Assembly: GCA_965232285.1 (NCBI GenBank)
Contig: CBDDPL010000004.1
Location: 3,162,001-3,226,000, forward strand
DNA: 64,000 bases
Direction: 5' to 3'
From: Denitrobaculum sp965232285
GTDB lineage: Bacteria > Pseudomonadota > Alphaproteobacteria > Kiloniellales > Kiloniellaceae
Shown here: positions 8,192 to 15,950 of the stretch, piece by piece
Layout: each line of letters opens with the position of its first letter
How positions within the stretch are numbered: position 1 is the stretch's first letter
Program-made: the position numbers and the translations under genes
The notes under the pieces: generated by a model
The model's input: the letters and a program-made list of their open reading frames with translations, nothing else
What the model was told of the DNA's origin: nothing
The model's database searches: none

Positions 8192-8221
8192 TTGACAATT
8201 GCGAATCGTTCGCATTTGTAT
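8192..8221 (+). promoter_or_regulatory. sit promoter overlapped by a Fur-family-like palindrome
   Basis: TTGACA at 8192-8197 is a consensus -35 box; 17 to 18 bases later TTTGTA/TTGTAT (8215-8221) is a weak -10. The spacer is a palindrome: TGCGAA-TCG-TTCGCA at 8200-8214 is perfect. It extends outwards to ACAA (8195-8198) and TTGT (8216-8219) with one mismatched pair, a 25-bp dyad. Its place over the promoter of a Mn/Fe importer fits repression by a Fur/Mur-type metalloregulator; the regulator itself is not in the window. Confidence 0.65.
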
Positions 8222-8268
8222 CTGACTAAGATGACCTCCTCCCAGGCAATCGTTTGACGGAGACACCT

Positions 8269-9207
8269 GTGCTGACCCGACTTGTAAAGACCACCTCCTT
8301 CACGGCCCTGTTGAGTCTTGCCGCAGCCGGCGCCCTGGTTGCAGGCGCCTTGCAGCCCGAAGCCAGCGCGCAGACCGGGGATAGAATGAAAGTCGTCACG
8401 ACCTTTACCGTTCTGGCCGATATGGCGGCGAATGTTGCGGGCGATGCTGCGGATGTGGTTTCCATCACCAAACCGGGCGCGGAGATTCACGGTTACAAAC
8501 CAACCCCAAAAGACATCGTACGCGCTTCCGACGCCGATTTGATCCTCTGGAACGGCATGAACCTGGAACTCTGGTTCGAACAGTTCCTCGCCAACATGAA
8601 AGATATTCCTTCGGTCACCTTGACCGAGGGGATCGACCCTATCTCGATCGCGTCGGGCAGCTATGAGGGCAAACCCAACCCCCATGCCTGGATGGGACTC
8701 GATAATGCGCTGATCTATATTGACAATATTGCCGAAGCCTTCGCCGAACACGACCCGGCGAACGCGCAGCTCTACGCCCAGAACGCCTCGGCGTACAAAG
8801 AAGAACTCCGCGCGACCATTCAGCCCCTGCGGGCGGCGGTCGCCGGGATCCCGGAGGCCCGGCGCTGGCTCGTGACCTGCGAAGGAGCCTTCAGCTATCT
8901 GGCCCGGGACTTCGGCCTGAAAGAGCTTTATCTTTGGCCCATGAACGCGGATCAAGTCGGCACGCCCCAGCAGGTTCGTTCCGTCATTGACGGTGTCAAA
9001 GACAACAACATTCCGGTGGTCTTCTGCGAGAGCACGGTAAACACCGCCCCCGCCGAACAGGTGGCCCGCGAGACCGGAGCCATCTATGGCGGCGAGCTTT
9101 ACGTAGACTCTCTGAGTGCAGCGGATGGAGAAGTCCCGACCTATCTCGACCTGCTTAAAGTCACCGCCAGCCGGGTGGCACAGGGCCTGACTGCGGCAAC
9201 CAACTAA
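8269..9207 (+). CDS. sitA: SitA/MntA-type metal ABC transporter substrate-binding protein
   Basis: Cluster A-I (ZnuA/PsaA fold) periplasmic metal-binding lipocalin-unrelated receptor of 312 aa from the GTG at 8269, chosen because GGAG stands 6 bases upstream; a TTG at 8254 would add five residues. A Sec signal (SFTALLSLAAAGALVAGAL, cleavage near ASA-Q) comes first. The four metal ligands can be read: His in GAEIHGYKP, His in PNPHAWMG, Glu in VTCEGAFSYL, and Asp in YVDSLSAADG. Glu at the third place favours Mn/Fe over Zn, where ZnuA has His. There is no His-rich loop. First gene of a four-gene operon with ATPase and two permeases. Confidence 0.9.
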   Translation: MLTRLVKTTSFTALLSLAAAGALVAGALQPEASAQTGDRMKVVTTFTVLADMAANVAGDAADVVSITKPGAEIHGYKPTPKDIVRASDADLILWNGMNLELWFEQFLANMKDIPSVTLTEGIDPISIASGSYEGKPNPHAWMGLDNALIYIDNIAEAFAEHDPANAQLYAQNASAYKEELRATIQPLRAAVAGIPEARRWLVTCEGAFSYLARDFGLKELYLWPMNADQVGTPQQVRSVIDGVKDNNIPVVFCESTVNTAPAEQVARETGAIYGGELYVDSLSAADGEVPTYLDLLKVTASRVAQGLTAATN

Positions 9208-9234
9208 CCCAGACACCTCCAGAGGTATCGGTAA

Positions 9235-10176
9235 ATGTTCGCGATCCCGCACTTCAGTCCATTCGAGACAGTCAACGCGCTTTTGGGTAAGTCCCGGCGG
9301 GCGGTGACGCAAGACTTCGTGGCCGTGGATGAAGCCAACGCCGGTCTCATGGCGCGCGATGTCACGGTTGCCTACCGCAATGGCCATACCGCGCTCTGGG
9401 ACGCGAGCTTCGAAATCCCGCGCGGCACCGTCACCGCCCTGGTCGGAGTCAATGGTGCCGGGAAGTCGACCCTCTTCAAAGCAGTCATGGGCTTCGTAAC
9501 GATCTCTACGGGCGAGATAAAGGTGCTCGGTCAGGACGTGAAGTCAGCCTTGCGCCAGAATTTAGTCGCTTACGTGCCGCAGTCCGAAGACGTCGACTGG
9601 TCGTTTCCCGTGCTCGTCGAGGACGTGGTGATGATGGGACGCTACGGCCACATGGGTTTCCTGCGCCGTCCCTCAAAGGCTGACCACAAGGCCGTCGACC
9701 AGGCACTCGAACGAGTCGATATGCAGGACTATCGCCACCGTCAGATTGGCGAGCTTTCCGGCGGCCAGCGTAAGCGCGTCTTTCTGGCCCGTGCTCTGGC
9801 GCAGAACGGCCAGATGATCCTTCTCGACGAGCCTTTTACGGGTGTCGATGTGAAGACCGAGGAACAGATCATCGCCCTGTTGAAGGAACTTCGGGACGAA
9901 GGCCGGGTCATGCTGGTTTCAACCCACAACCTCGGTTCGGTCCCGGAGTTCTGCGACCGGACCATCCTGGTGAAGGGCACGGTGCTGAGCTACGGCCTGA
10001 CGGAAAAAGCCTTCACGCGCGAAAACCTCGAGGCGGCCTTCGGTGGCGTACTGCGCCACTTCACGCTGAGCGGCTCGGATCTGCACGACGATGAGGATCC
10101 ACGCGAAGTGACGATCCTGACCGATGACGAACGGCCTTTCGTGCAGTATGGCGAAAAGACGCAGCGCAGCTCATGA
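9235..10176 (+). CDS. sitB: SitB/MntB-type metal ABC transporter ATP-binding protein
   Basis: 313 aa cytosolic ATPase. Walker A is GVNGAGKST, the ABC signature LSGGQRKRVFLARAL, Walker B MILLDEPF, and the switch His lies in STHNL. It has about 40 extra residues at the N-terminus and 40 at the C-terminus (DLHDDEDPREVTILTDDERP) compared with a minimal ATPase of this group. The start lies 27 bp after sitA, and its stop overlaps the next start (ATGA at 10173-10176). It powers Mn2+/Fe2+ import through the two following membrane proteins. Confidence 0.92.
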   Translation: MFAIPHFSPFETVNALLGKSRRAVTQDFVAVDEANAGLMARDVTVAYRNGHTALWDASFEIPRGTVTALVGVNGAGKSTLFKAVMGFVTISTGEIKVLGQDVKSALRQNLVAYVPQSEDVDWSFPVLVEDVVMMGRYGHMGFLRRPSKADHKAVDQALERVDMQDYRHRQIGELSGGQRKRVFLARALAQNGQMILLDEPFTGVDVKTEEQIIALLKELRDEGRVMLVSTHNLGSVPEFCDRTILVKGTVLSYGLTEKAFTRENLEAAFGGVLRHFTLSGSDLHDDEDPREVTILTDDERPFVQYGEKTQRSS

Positions 10177-11081
10177 TCCAGTATCTCCTCGAGCCCTTCA
10201 GCTACGGTTACATGACCAACGCCATGTGGGTCTCGGCGCTGGTGGGCGGGGTCTGCGCCTTCCTGTCGGCCTACCTCATGCTGAAGGGCTGGTCGCTGAT
10301 CGGGGACGCCCTCTCCCACTCCGTCGTTCCCGGCGTGGCGGGCGCTTTCATCCTGGGCCTGCCCCTGGCCATGGGCGCCTTTATCTCGGGCGCGCTCGCC
10401 GCGGGCACCATGCTGTTTCTCTCCGAGCGCTCCGGTCTCAAGGTCGACGTGATCATTGGCCTGATCTTTACCTCCTTCTTTGGGCTCGGTCTCTTTCTCG
10501 CGTCACTCAATCCCATATCGGTCTCGATACAAACCATCACCATGGGCAACATCCTCGCGATCACGCCGGAAGACACCCTGCAGCTCGTCATCATCGCGTT
10601 CGTTACGCTGGCCGTCATGCTCGTGAAGTGGAAGGACCTGATGGTCACCTTCTTCGACGAGAACCAGGCCCGCGCCATCGGCCTGCGTCCGGGCCTTCTG
10701 AAGGCGGTGTTCTTCATCCTTCTCTCCGCCTCGGTGGTTGCGGCCATGCAGACCGTGGGAGCCTTTCTGGTGATTGCCATGGTCGTGACGCCCGGCGCGA
10801 CCGCCTATCTTTTCTGCGACCGCTTCCCCCGTCTGATTGTGACCTCGGTCGTGATCGGATCGGTAACGAGCTTCCTGGGCGCCTACCTGAGCTATTTTAT
10901 CGATGGCGCGACAGGCGGAGTGATCGTCTGCCTGCAGACGCTGATGTTCCTGCTGGCCTTCATCTTCGCCCCCAAACACGGTCTGCTGGCGGCACGGCGC
11001 AAAGCAAAACGGAGCCTTAAGCAGGAGACGACGACGGACGATCGCCCGGGGACGCCCCAAGAGATAAAGGTGGTCGTCTGA
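10173..11081 (+). CDS. sitC: SitC-type metal ABC transporter permease
   Basis: 302 aa, ABC-3 family membrane protein with eight to nine hydrophobic spans (ALVGGVCAFLSAYLMLKGWSLIG, then LLSASVVAAMQTVGAFLVIAM). The conserved segment GDALSHSVVPGVAGAF near the N-terminus is typical of the family. It has a basic C-terminal tail (APKHGLLAARRKAKRS). The start overlaps sitB by four bases and the stop shares one base with the sitD start (TGATG), so coupled translation is likely. Two different permeases in one operon is the SitABCD/YfeABCD plan. Confidence 0.92.
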   Translation: MIQYLLEPFSYGYMTNAMWVSALVGGVCAFLSAYLMLKGWSLIGDALSHSVVPGVAGAFILGLPLAMGAFISGALAAGTMLFLSERSGLKVDVIIGLIFTSFFGLGLFLASLNPISVSIQTITMGNILAITPEDTLQLVIIAFVTLAVMLVKWKDLMVTFFDENQARAIGLRPGLLKAVFFILLSASVVAAMQTVGAFLVIAMVVTPGATAYLFCDRFPRLIVTSVVIGSVTSFLGAYLSYFIDGATGGVIVCLQTLMFLLAFIFAPKHGLLAARRKAKRSLKQETTTDDRPGTPQEIKVVV

Positions 11082-11935
11082 TGGATTACGAAACGCTGCT
11101 GCTTCCTTTCAGCTTCGGCTTCATGCAGAACGCCTTTCTGATATCACTTCTGATTTCGGTTCCGACGGCGCTGCTCTCCTGCTTTCTGGTAATGAAAGGC
11201 TGGGCCCTGATGGGCGATGCGGTCAGTCACGCGGTGCTGCCCGGGATCGTGCTGGCATACATCTTCGGCTTCCCGCTCATCCTCGGCGCCTTCGCCGCGG
11301 GCATGATCTGCGCCGTGGCGACTGGCTATGTGGCGAAACACAGCCGCGTAAAACAGGACACAGTCATGGGCGTCGTCTTCTCCGGCATGTTCGGCGTCGG
11401 CATCGTCCTCTATGTCTCGGTCGAAACGACAGCCCACCTCGACCACATCCTCTTCGGCAACATGCTGGGCGTGGAAAGCCATGAGCTTTGGACGGCCGGC
11501 ATCATCTCGGCCGGTGTTAGTCTCTTACTGCTCCTCAAGTGGAGAGACTGGCTGCTGCACAGCTTCGACCCCAGCCAGGCGAAAGCCTCGGGCCTCTGGG
11601 TGAACTGGCTGCACTACGGCCTGCTCGCGGCCCTCTCACTGACCATCGTTGCAACTCTCAGCGCCGCCGGTCTGATCCTCGCGATCGGCCTCCTGATCGC
11701 CCCCGGCGCCATCGCCTTTCTGATCGCACGCAAGTTCTCTACCATGCTCTGGCTTTCAGTCCTGATCTGCATGGTCTCGATGCTCGCGGGCATCTATCTC
11801 AGCTTCTTCATTGACAGCGCCCCGGCCCCCACCATCGTGCTGATCCTGACCGCGTTTTTCGTGGTGGCCTTTGTGAGACGGCAGCTACTGACGAGGCGCG
11901 CCTCCATGCAACGGGTTGAGAGGGCGCGTGCATAG
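11081..11935 (+). CDS. sitD: SitD-type metal ABC transporter permease
   Basis: 284 aa, second ABC-3 family permease. It is homologous to the preceding one: both open with FSxGxMxNA and carry MKGWxLxGDAxSHxVxPG. The spans include LLAALSLTIVATLSAAGLILAIGLLIAPGAIA (about 180-212). SitC and SitD presumably form a heterodimeric pore. The next gene is convergent, and a hairpin at 11982-12011 lies between them. Confidence 0.92.
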   Translation: MDYETLLLPFSFGFMQNAFLISLLISVPTALLSCFLVMKGWALMGDAVSHAVLPGIVLAYIFGFPLILGAFAAGMICAVATGYVAKHSRVKQDTVMGVVFSGMFGVGIVLYVSVETTAHLDHILFGNMLGVESHELWTAGIISAGVSLLLLLKWRDWLLHSFDPSQAKASGLWVNWLHYGLLAALSLTIVATLSAAGLILAIGLLIAPGAIAFLIARKFSTMLWLSVLICMVSMLAGIYLSFFIDSAPAPTIVLILTAFFVVAFVRRQLLTRRASMQRVERARA

Positions 11936-11981
11936 TGCCGAGATGCACTCACCCGGCTGCAAAGACAAGCATTCGTGACAG

Positions 11982-12011
11982 AAAAGGGCGCCCCGTTTCC
12001 ACAGGGCGCCC
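11982..12011 (-). terminator. Hairpin terminator of the TRAP operon
   Basis: GGGCGCCC (11986-11993) and GGGCGCCC (12004-12011) pair across a 10-base loop. Read on the minus strand the stem is followed by TTTTC, which makes a short Rho-independent terminator just after the TRAP substrate-binding gene. On the plus strand the same hairpin, without a T-run, may slow read-through from sitD. Confidence 0.65.
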
Positions 12012-12038
12012 CTCTCATTCAGACTCTGTAAATCCCGA

Positions 12039-13085
12039 TCACCCGTAACGATACGGACGGCCGGCTTTCTCCATGGTCGCGTTATAGTCCTTGAAGATCT
12101 GGACCACCTTGGCCTTGGTCTCGGACTCGGACGCGATCTCGTCCCAGAACTTGACGGCGGCGGCCTCGACCTGGGCCCATTCCTCGTCGGGGATGGAGGT
12201 CAGTTCCATCTTGGTGCCCTTGGTGCGCAGGTGCGCTTCACCGCCCCAGTACCACCACTGGCGATAATAGTGGGAGCTGTCCATGGTCAGCTTCAGCAGC
12301 TCCTTCAGATGATCGGGGAGCTCGTTGTAGCGGTCCATGTTGGCGAAGAAGGAGCCCGCCCAGGCGCCGGAGATGTTGTTGGTCAGGAAGTAGTTGGTGA
12401 CGTCCGCCCAACCGACCGTGTAGTCCTCGGTAATACCGGACCAGGCGATGCCGTCCAGCTCGCCGGTCTGCACCGCGACCTCGATGTCTTCCCAAGGCAG
12501 GGTCACCGGCACCACGCCGAACTGGGTCAGGAAGCGTCCTGCCGTCGGGAAGGTGAAGACCCGCTTGCCCTTCATGTCTTCCAGGCTGCGGATCGGATCC
12601 TTGGTGGCGAAGTGGCAGGGATCCCAGGCGCCGGCGGACAGCCATTTCACGCCGACCTTGGAGTACTCCGCGTCCCAGATCTCGCCCAGGCCGTACTGGT
12701 TGAACAGCACCGGCACGTCGAGCGAGTAGCGCGAGGCGAAGGGGAAATAGCCGCCGAAGACCGTGACCTCGGTCGGCGAGGCCATGGAATCGTCATCGGA
12801 CTGCACGGCGTCGATGGTGCCCTTCTGCATGGCGCGGAACAGCTCACCCGTGGGAACAAGCTGGTCGGCGAAGAAGAGCTCGATCTCCATCTCGTCACCG
12901 GCGATCTTGTTGAAGGAATCGATCGCGGGCTTGATCACATGCTCGGCCAGCGCCGGCCCGGCATAGGTCTGCATGCGCCACTTGATCTTGGACTGCGCGT
13001 GCACAGCGGGTGCGGCCAGTGCGGAGGCGCCGGCCGCGACACCGGCCATACCGGCGCCTTTAAGGAACTTTCTTCTATCGGTCAT
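12039..13085 (-). CDS. TRAP transporter substrate-binding protein (DctP/TAXI-like, Tat signal)
   Basis: 348 aa starting at MTDRRKFLKGAG; AGGGAGAAGAGGA stands just upstream, so the longer open frame to 13154 is not needed. The start is a twin-arginine signal (RRKFLKGAGMAGVAAGASALAAPAVHAQ), so the protein is exported folded. The body is a DctP-type receptor that binds a small carboxylate or amino compound: the segments TFPTAGRFLTQFGVVPVTLPWEDIEVAVQTG and DGIAWSGITEDY lie in the ligand cleft. It is the last gene of the operon; TRAP receptors are often placed first or last. A 26-bp piece of it is repeated at 7930-7955. Confidence 0.88.
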   Translation of the reverse strand: MTDRRKFLKGAGMAGVAAGASALAAPAVHAQSKIKWRMQTYAGPALAEHVIKPAIDSFNKIAGDEMEIELFFADQLVPTGELFRAMQKGTIDAVQSDDDSMASPTEVTVFGGYFPFASRYSLDVPVLFNQYGLGEIWDAEYSKVGVKWLSAGAWDPCHFATKDPIRSLEDMKGKRVFTFPTAGRFLTQFGVVPVTLPWEDIEVAVQTGELDGIAWSGITEDYTVGWADVTNYFLTNNISGAWAGSFFANMDRYNELPDHLKELLKLTMDSSHYYRQWWYWGGEAHLRTKGTKMELTSIPDEEWAQVEAAAVKFWDEIASESETKAKVVQIFKDYNATMEKAGRPYRYG

Positions 13086-13205
13086 GTCCTCTTCTCCCTT
13101 TGTTGTGAGCCGGGCCGGACAGAGTGCTTCCAGCGGGCCGAGCCCCGTTAACAACGTTTTCTTCCACCCTAATTCTTTATACCGGTGCTCCCCCTGAGCC
13201 CGGCG

Positions 13206-14531
13206 TTATTTGCCGTAGACGTAGTCCGGCAACCAGAGGGCAATGTCCGGAAAGGACATCACCAGTGCCAGGGCGATGATCATCACCCCGACGAAAGGCA
13301 CGATCGAGTTATAGATGTCTTTCAGCGAGATTTCCGGTGGCGCCATGGCGCGCATCAGGAAGAGATTGTAGCCGAAGGGCGGCGTCATATAGGCGATCTG
13401 GGTCGTGATGGTGTAGAGCACGCCGTACCAGATGAGATCGAAGCCCAGCGCGCCGACCAGCGGCACATAGAGCGGCGCCACGATCACCAGCATGGCCGTA
13501 TCGTCCAGGAAGGTCCCCATCAGCAGGAAGGAGAGCTGCATCAGGATCAGGATCACCCAGGGGTCCAGGCCGAGCTGCTCGGTAAAGAGGTTCTCAATCG
13601 CCTTGACCGCGCCCAGCCCGTCGAAAACCGCGCCGAAGCCAAGCGCCGCCAGGATGATCCACATGAACATGCAGGTGATGGCCAGAGTCTGGCGCACCGA
13701 GACCTCGAAGACCTCCTTGTTCATCCGGCCCTTGAGCACGGCCGCCAGGAACGCGGTCATGGCGCCGATGGCGGAACTCTCAACCAGGCTCGTCCAGCCG
13801 TTCACGAAGGGCACCATCATAGCGGCGAAGATGATCAGCGGCAGCATACCCGCGCGCAGCAGGCGGAGCTTCTCCGCCATGGGCACCTCGCGCTCTTCCT
13901 TGGGGAGCGCCGGGCCCAACTCAGGCTGCAAGCGACAGCGGACGACCACGTAGAGAATGAAGAGCGCCGCCATCATCAGCCCCGGAAAGACGCCGGCCAG
14001 CCAGAGCTGACCCACCGGCTGACGCGCGATCATGGCGTAGAGCACCAGCACCACCGAGGGCGGCACCAGGATACCGAGCGAGGATCCCGCCTGGATCACC
14101 CCCGTCACCATGCGCTTGTCATAGCCCCGGCGCAGCAGTTCCGGCAGAGCGATGGTCGCGCCGATCGCCATCCCGGCCACCGACAGGCCGTTCATGGCCG
14201 AGACCAGCACCATCAGCAAAATGGTTCCGATAGCCAGGCCGCCGCGCACCGGTCCCATCCAGACGTGGAACATCTTGTAGAGGTCGTCGGCGATCTTGGA
14301 TTCCGACAGCACGTAGCCCATGAAGATGAACATCGGCAGGGTCAGCAGTGGGTACCACTTCATCAGCTTCATGGCCGCCGAAAAGGCGATGTCGCTGCCG
14401 CCGGTATCGCCCCAGAGGAGCAGGCCGGCGACCACGCCGACGAAACCGATGGCGCCGAAGACCCGCTGACCGGTCATCAGCATGATCATCATGGTCGAGA
14501 ACATCAGAATGGCGATCAGTTCGTAGGACAT
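13206..14531 (-). CDS. TRAP transporter large permease (DctM type)
   Basis: 441 aa with about twelve hydrophobic spans, the right size for a DctM large subunit. Family signatures include MFSTMMIMLMTGQRVFGAIG at the start and the Gly-rich GVIQAGSSLGILVPPSVVLVLY region, where Na+ is bound in this family. The start overlaps the stop of the small subunit (ATGA at 14528-14531 in minus-strand sense). It works with the small subunit and the receptor as a Na+-driven secondary importer. Confidence 0.92.
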   Translation of the reverse strand: MSYELIAILMFSTMMIMLMTGQRVFGAIGFVGVVAGLLLWGDTGGSDIAFSAAMKLMKWYPLLTLPMFIFMGYVLSESKIADDLYKMFHVWMGPVRGGLAIGTILLMVLVSAMNGLSVAGMAIGATIALPELLRRGYDKRMVTGVIQAGSSLGILVPPSVVLVLYAMIARQPVGQLWLAGVFPGLMMAALFILYVVVRCRLQPELGPALPKEEREVPMAEKLRLLRAGMLPLIIFAAMMVPFVNGWTSLVESSAIGAMTAFLAAVLKGRMNKEVFEVSVRQTLAITCMFMWIILAALGFGAVFDGLGAVKAIENLFTEQLGLDPWVILILMQLSFLLMGTFLDDTAMLVIVAPLYVPLVGALGFDLIWYGVLYTITTQIAYMTPPFGYNLFLMRAMAPPEISLKDIYNSIVPFVGVMIIALALVMSFPDIALWLPDYVYGK

Positions 14532-15037
14532 CAGATTTCAGCCCCACGAATGCGCGCGACATCTTTGAAGAACTCGGAGAGCGCCTGCAGGATCATCAGG
14601 AAGATACTCAGGCACATGGTGATCTTGATCGGCCAGAGGATCGGCCGCCAGGCGGTACTGCTGCGCTCGTTGTACTGCAGGGAATAGGAAGTGCTCTCCC
14701 AGCCGCCGTAGAGCAGGACGCAGAGATAGAAGATCAGCAGGAAGACCGTGAAGGCGTCAAACCAGGCTTTCTTGCGGTCCGACCAGTCGCCGTAGAAGAG
14801 GTCCATCCGGACGTTGGAACCGAGCTGGATCGCATAGGGTCCGCCCAGCATGTAGTAGGAGACCATGGCGAACTGCGCCATCTCCAGGGTCCATAGCGAG
14901 GGCAGGAAGAAGGTCTTGGAGATGGAGGACCAAAGCAGAATGCCCACCATCACGAAGATCAGATACATCACCAGCCGCCCGAGCCGTCGGTTGACGCTGT
15001 CGACGATCCTCACGTAGTGCCGGATCACCGGGGGCAT
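14531..15037 (-). CDS. TRAP transporter small permease (DctQ type)
   Basis: 168 aa with four spans (LVMYLIFVMVGILLWSSISKTF, LEMAQFAMVSYYMLGGPYAIQLG, AFTVFLLIFYLCVLLYGGW, ITMCLSIFLMILQALSEFF). The span 2 region with GGPYAIQLGSNVRMDL matches the conserved DctQ motif. It overlaps both neighbours by about one base, so amidohydrolase, small and large subunit genes are translationally coupled. Confidence 0.9.
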   Translation of the reverse strand: MPPVIRHYVRIVDSVNRRLGRLVMYLIFVMVGILLWSSISKTFFLPSLWTLEMAQFAMVSYYMLGGPYAIQLGSNVRMDLFYGDWSDRKKAWFDAFTVFLLIFYLCVLLYGGWESTSYSLQYNERSSTAWRPILWPIKITMCLSIFLMILQALSEFFKDVARIRGAEI

Positions 15038-15843
15038 CAGTTGCCCTCCCCGGCCTGTGAAAGGCCCAGAGAGGCACTAAGATCCGCGCAGGCCGCCGCC
15101 AGCCACTTGGCCAGCAGGTCGGCGATAATCACCCGGTCCGGCTCGGCCGCCAGCAGATCGTTGCGGATCTCGATCATGACGTTGAGCAGGCCGTTGCGCT
15201 CGCCGTGTTCGATCAGGGTGTGCGCCACACCGTTCTGCGGGCCGTAGGGCTCATTGCGCCGCACGTCCAGCGTGGTGAAGTTCGCGGCGCTCGCCAGCAT
15301 GGCATCCGCCAGCCGTGTGTCCTCGTTATGCAGGATGCCGATATGAACGTCCCGCTGCGCGCCGTGATAGACCGGCGTGAAGCTGTGGATGGTGACCAAC
15401 AGGCGCGGTTCCGCCGAAGCGCGGATCACCTCGGCCAGTCCGTCACGGAAAGGCTGGTAGACATTCTCCACCCGCTCGCGCTTCTGCGCGTCGCTCAGGT
15501 CCTGATTGCCGGGGATCTCGAAGATCTCGCTCTTGTCCGGCATAGCGGCGGGAGACTCGGGCGGGCGGTTGCAGTCGTAGACCAGCCGCGAGACCCGGGC
15601 CGCCACCAGCGTCGCATCGAGTCGCTCGGAGAGGCCGCGGGAAATGTCGTAGGCGCCGGGGTCCCAGGCCACGTGGCTGACCGCCACCTCGGGCTCGATA
15701 CCCAGCATGTCGTAGCGCTCGGGAATGGCGTTGGAGGCATGCTCGCAGACCAGCAGGATCGGGCTGGCGCCGCCCGCATTCACGACCTCGGGCGCGATCG
15801 GGCCTGCCTCTTGCGGGCTCGCTGTGATTTCGGGCAACGCCAT
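15037..15843 (-). CDS. N-formylglutamate amidohydrolase family protein
   Basis: 268 aa. Family motifs are VCEHASNAIPERY near residue 33, the HVAWDPGAYDIS stretch, LVYDCNRPPESPAAMP, TIHSFTPVYHG and EIRNDLL. These hold the His and Glu residues expected for the metal site. HutG-type members deformylate N-formyl-L-glutamate; members beside transporters probably act on other N-acyl or N-formyl amino acids. Here it leads an operon with a TRAP importer, so the imported compound is probably its substrate. The start is next to AGGGGAGAG, and the promoter with a dyad lies upstream. Confidence 0.85.
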   Translation of the reverse strand: MALPEITASPQEAGPIAPEVVNAGGASPILLVCEHASNAIPERYDMLGIEPEVAVSHVAWDPGAYDISRGLSERLDATLVAARVSRLVYDCNRPPESPAAMPDKSEIFEIPGNQDLSDAQKRERVENVYQPFRDGLAEVIRASAEPRLLVTIHSFTPVYHGAQRDVHIGILHNEDTRLADAMLASAANFTTLDVRRNEPYGPQNGVAHTLIEHGERNGLLNVMIEIRNDLLAAEPDRVIIADLLAKWLAAACADLSASLGLSQAGEGN

Positions 15844-15854
15844 GTCTCTCCCCT

Positions 15855-15892
15855 GTCTGTATAGATAATTACAGACCTGACGAAGCAGTCAA
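15855..15892 (-). promoter_or_regulatory. Promoter of the amidohydrolase/TRAP operon with dyad operator
   Basis: On the minus strand TTGACT (15892-15887) is a good -35 box, and AATTAT/ATTATC lies 16-17 bases further. A perfect inverted repeat, GTCTGTA (15855-15861) and TACAGAC (15870-15876) with 8 bases between, covers the -10 region. The divergent RpiR gene next to it is the likely repressor. Box positions are my reading of the consensus. Confidence 0.5.
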
Positions 15893-15950
15893 CTCCTTTT
15901 CAGAAAGCTGTTCTGCAATACGAACGCGCCTGCTACACTTATCGGTAAGT

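Noticed and set aside
13185..14687. Long plus-strand open frame of 500 codons across the TRAP large permease
   Set aside because: Antisense shadow in a GC-rich gene: its product is rich in His, Arg, Gln and Asp with no domain, whereas the minus strand encodes a clear DctM protein.
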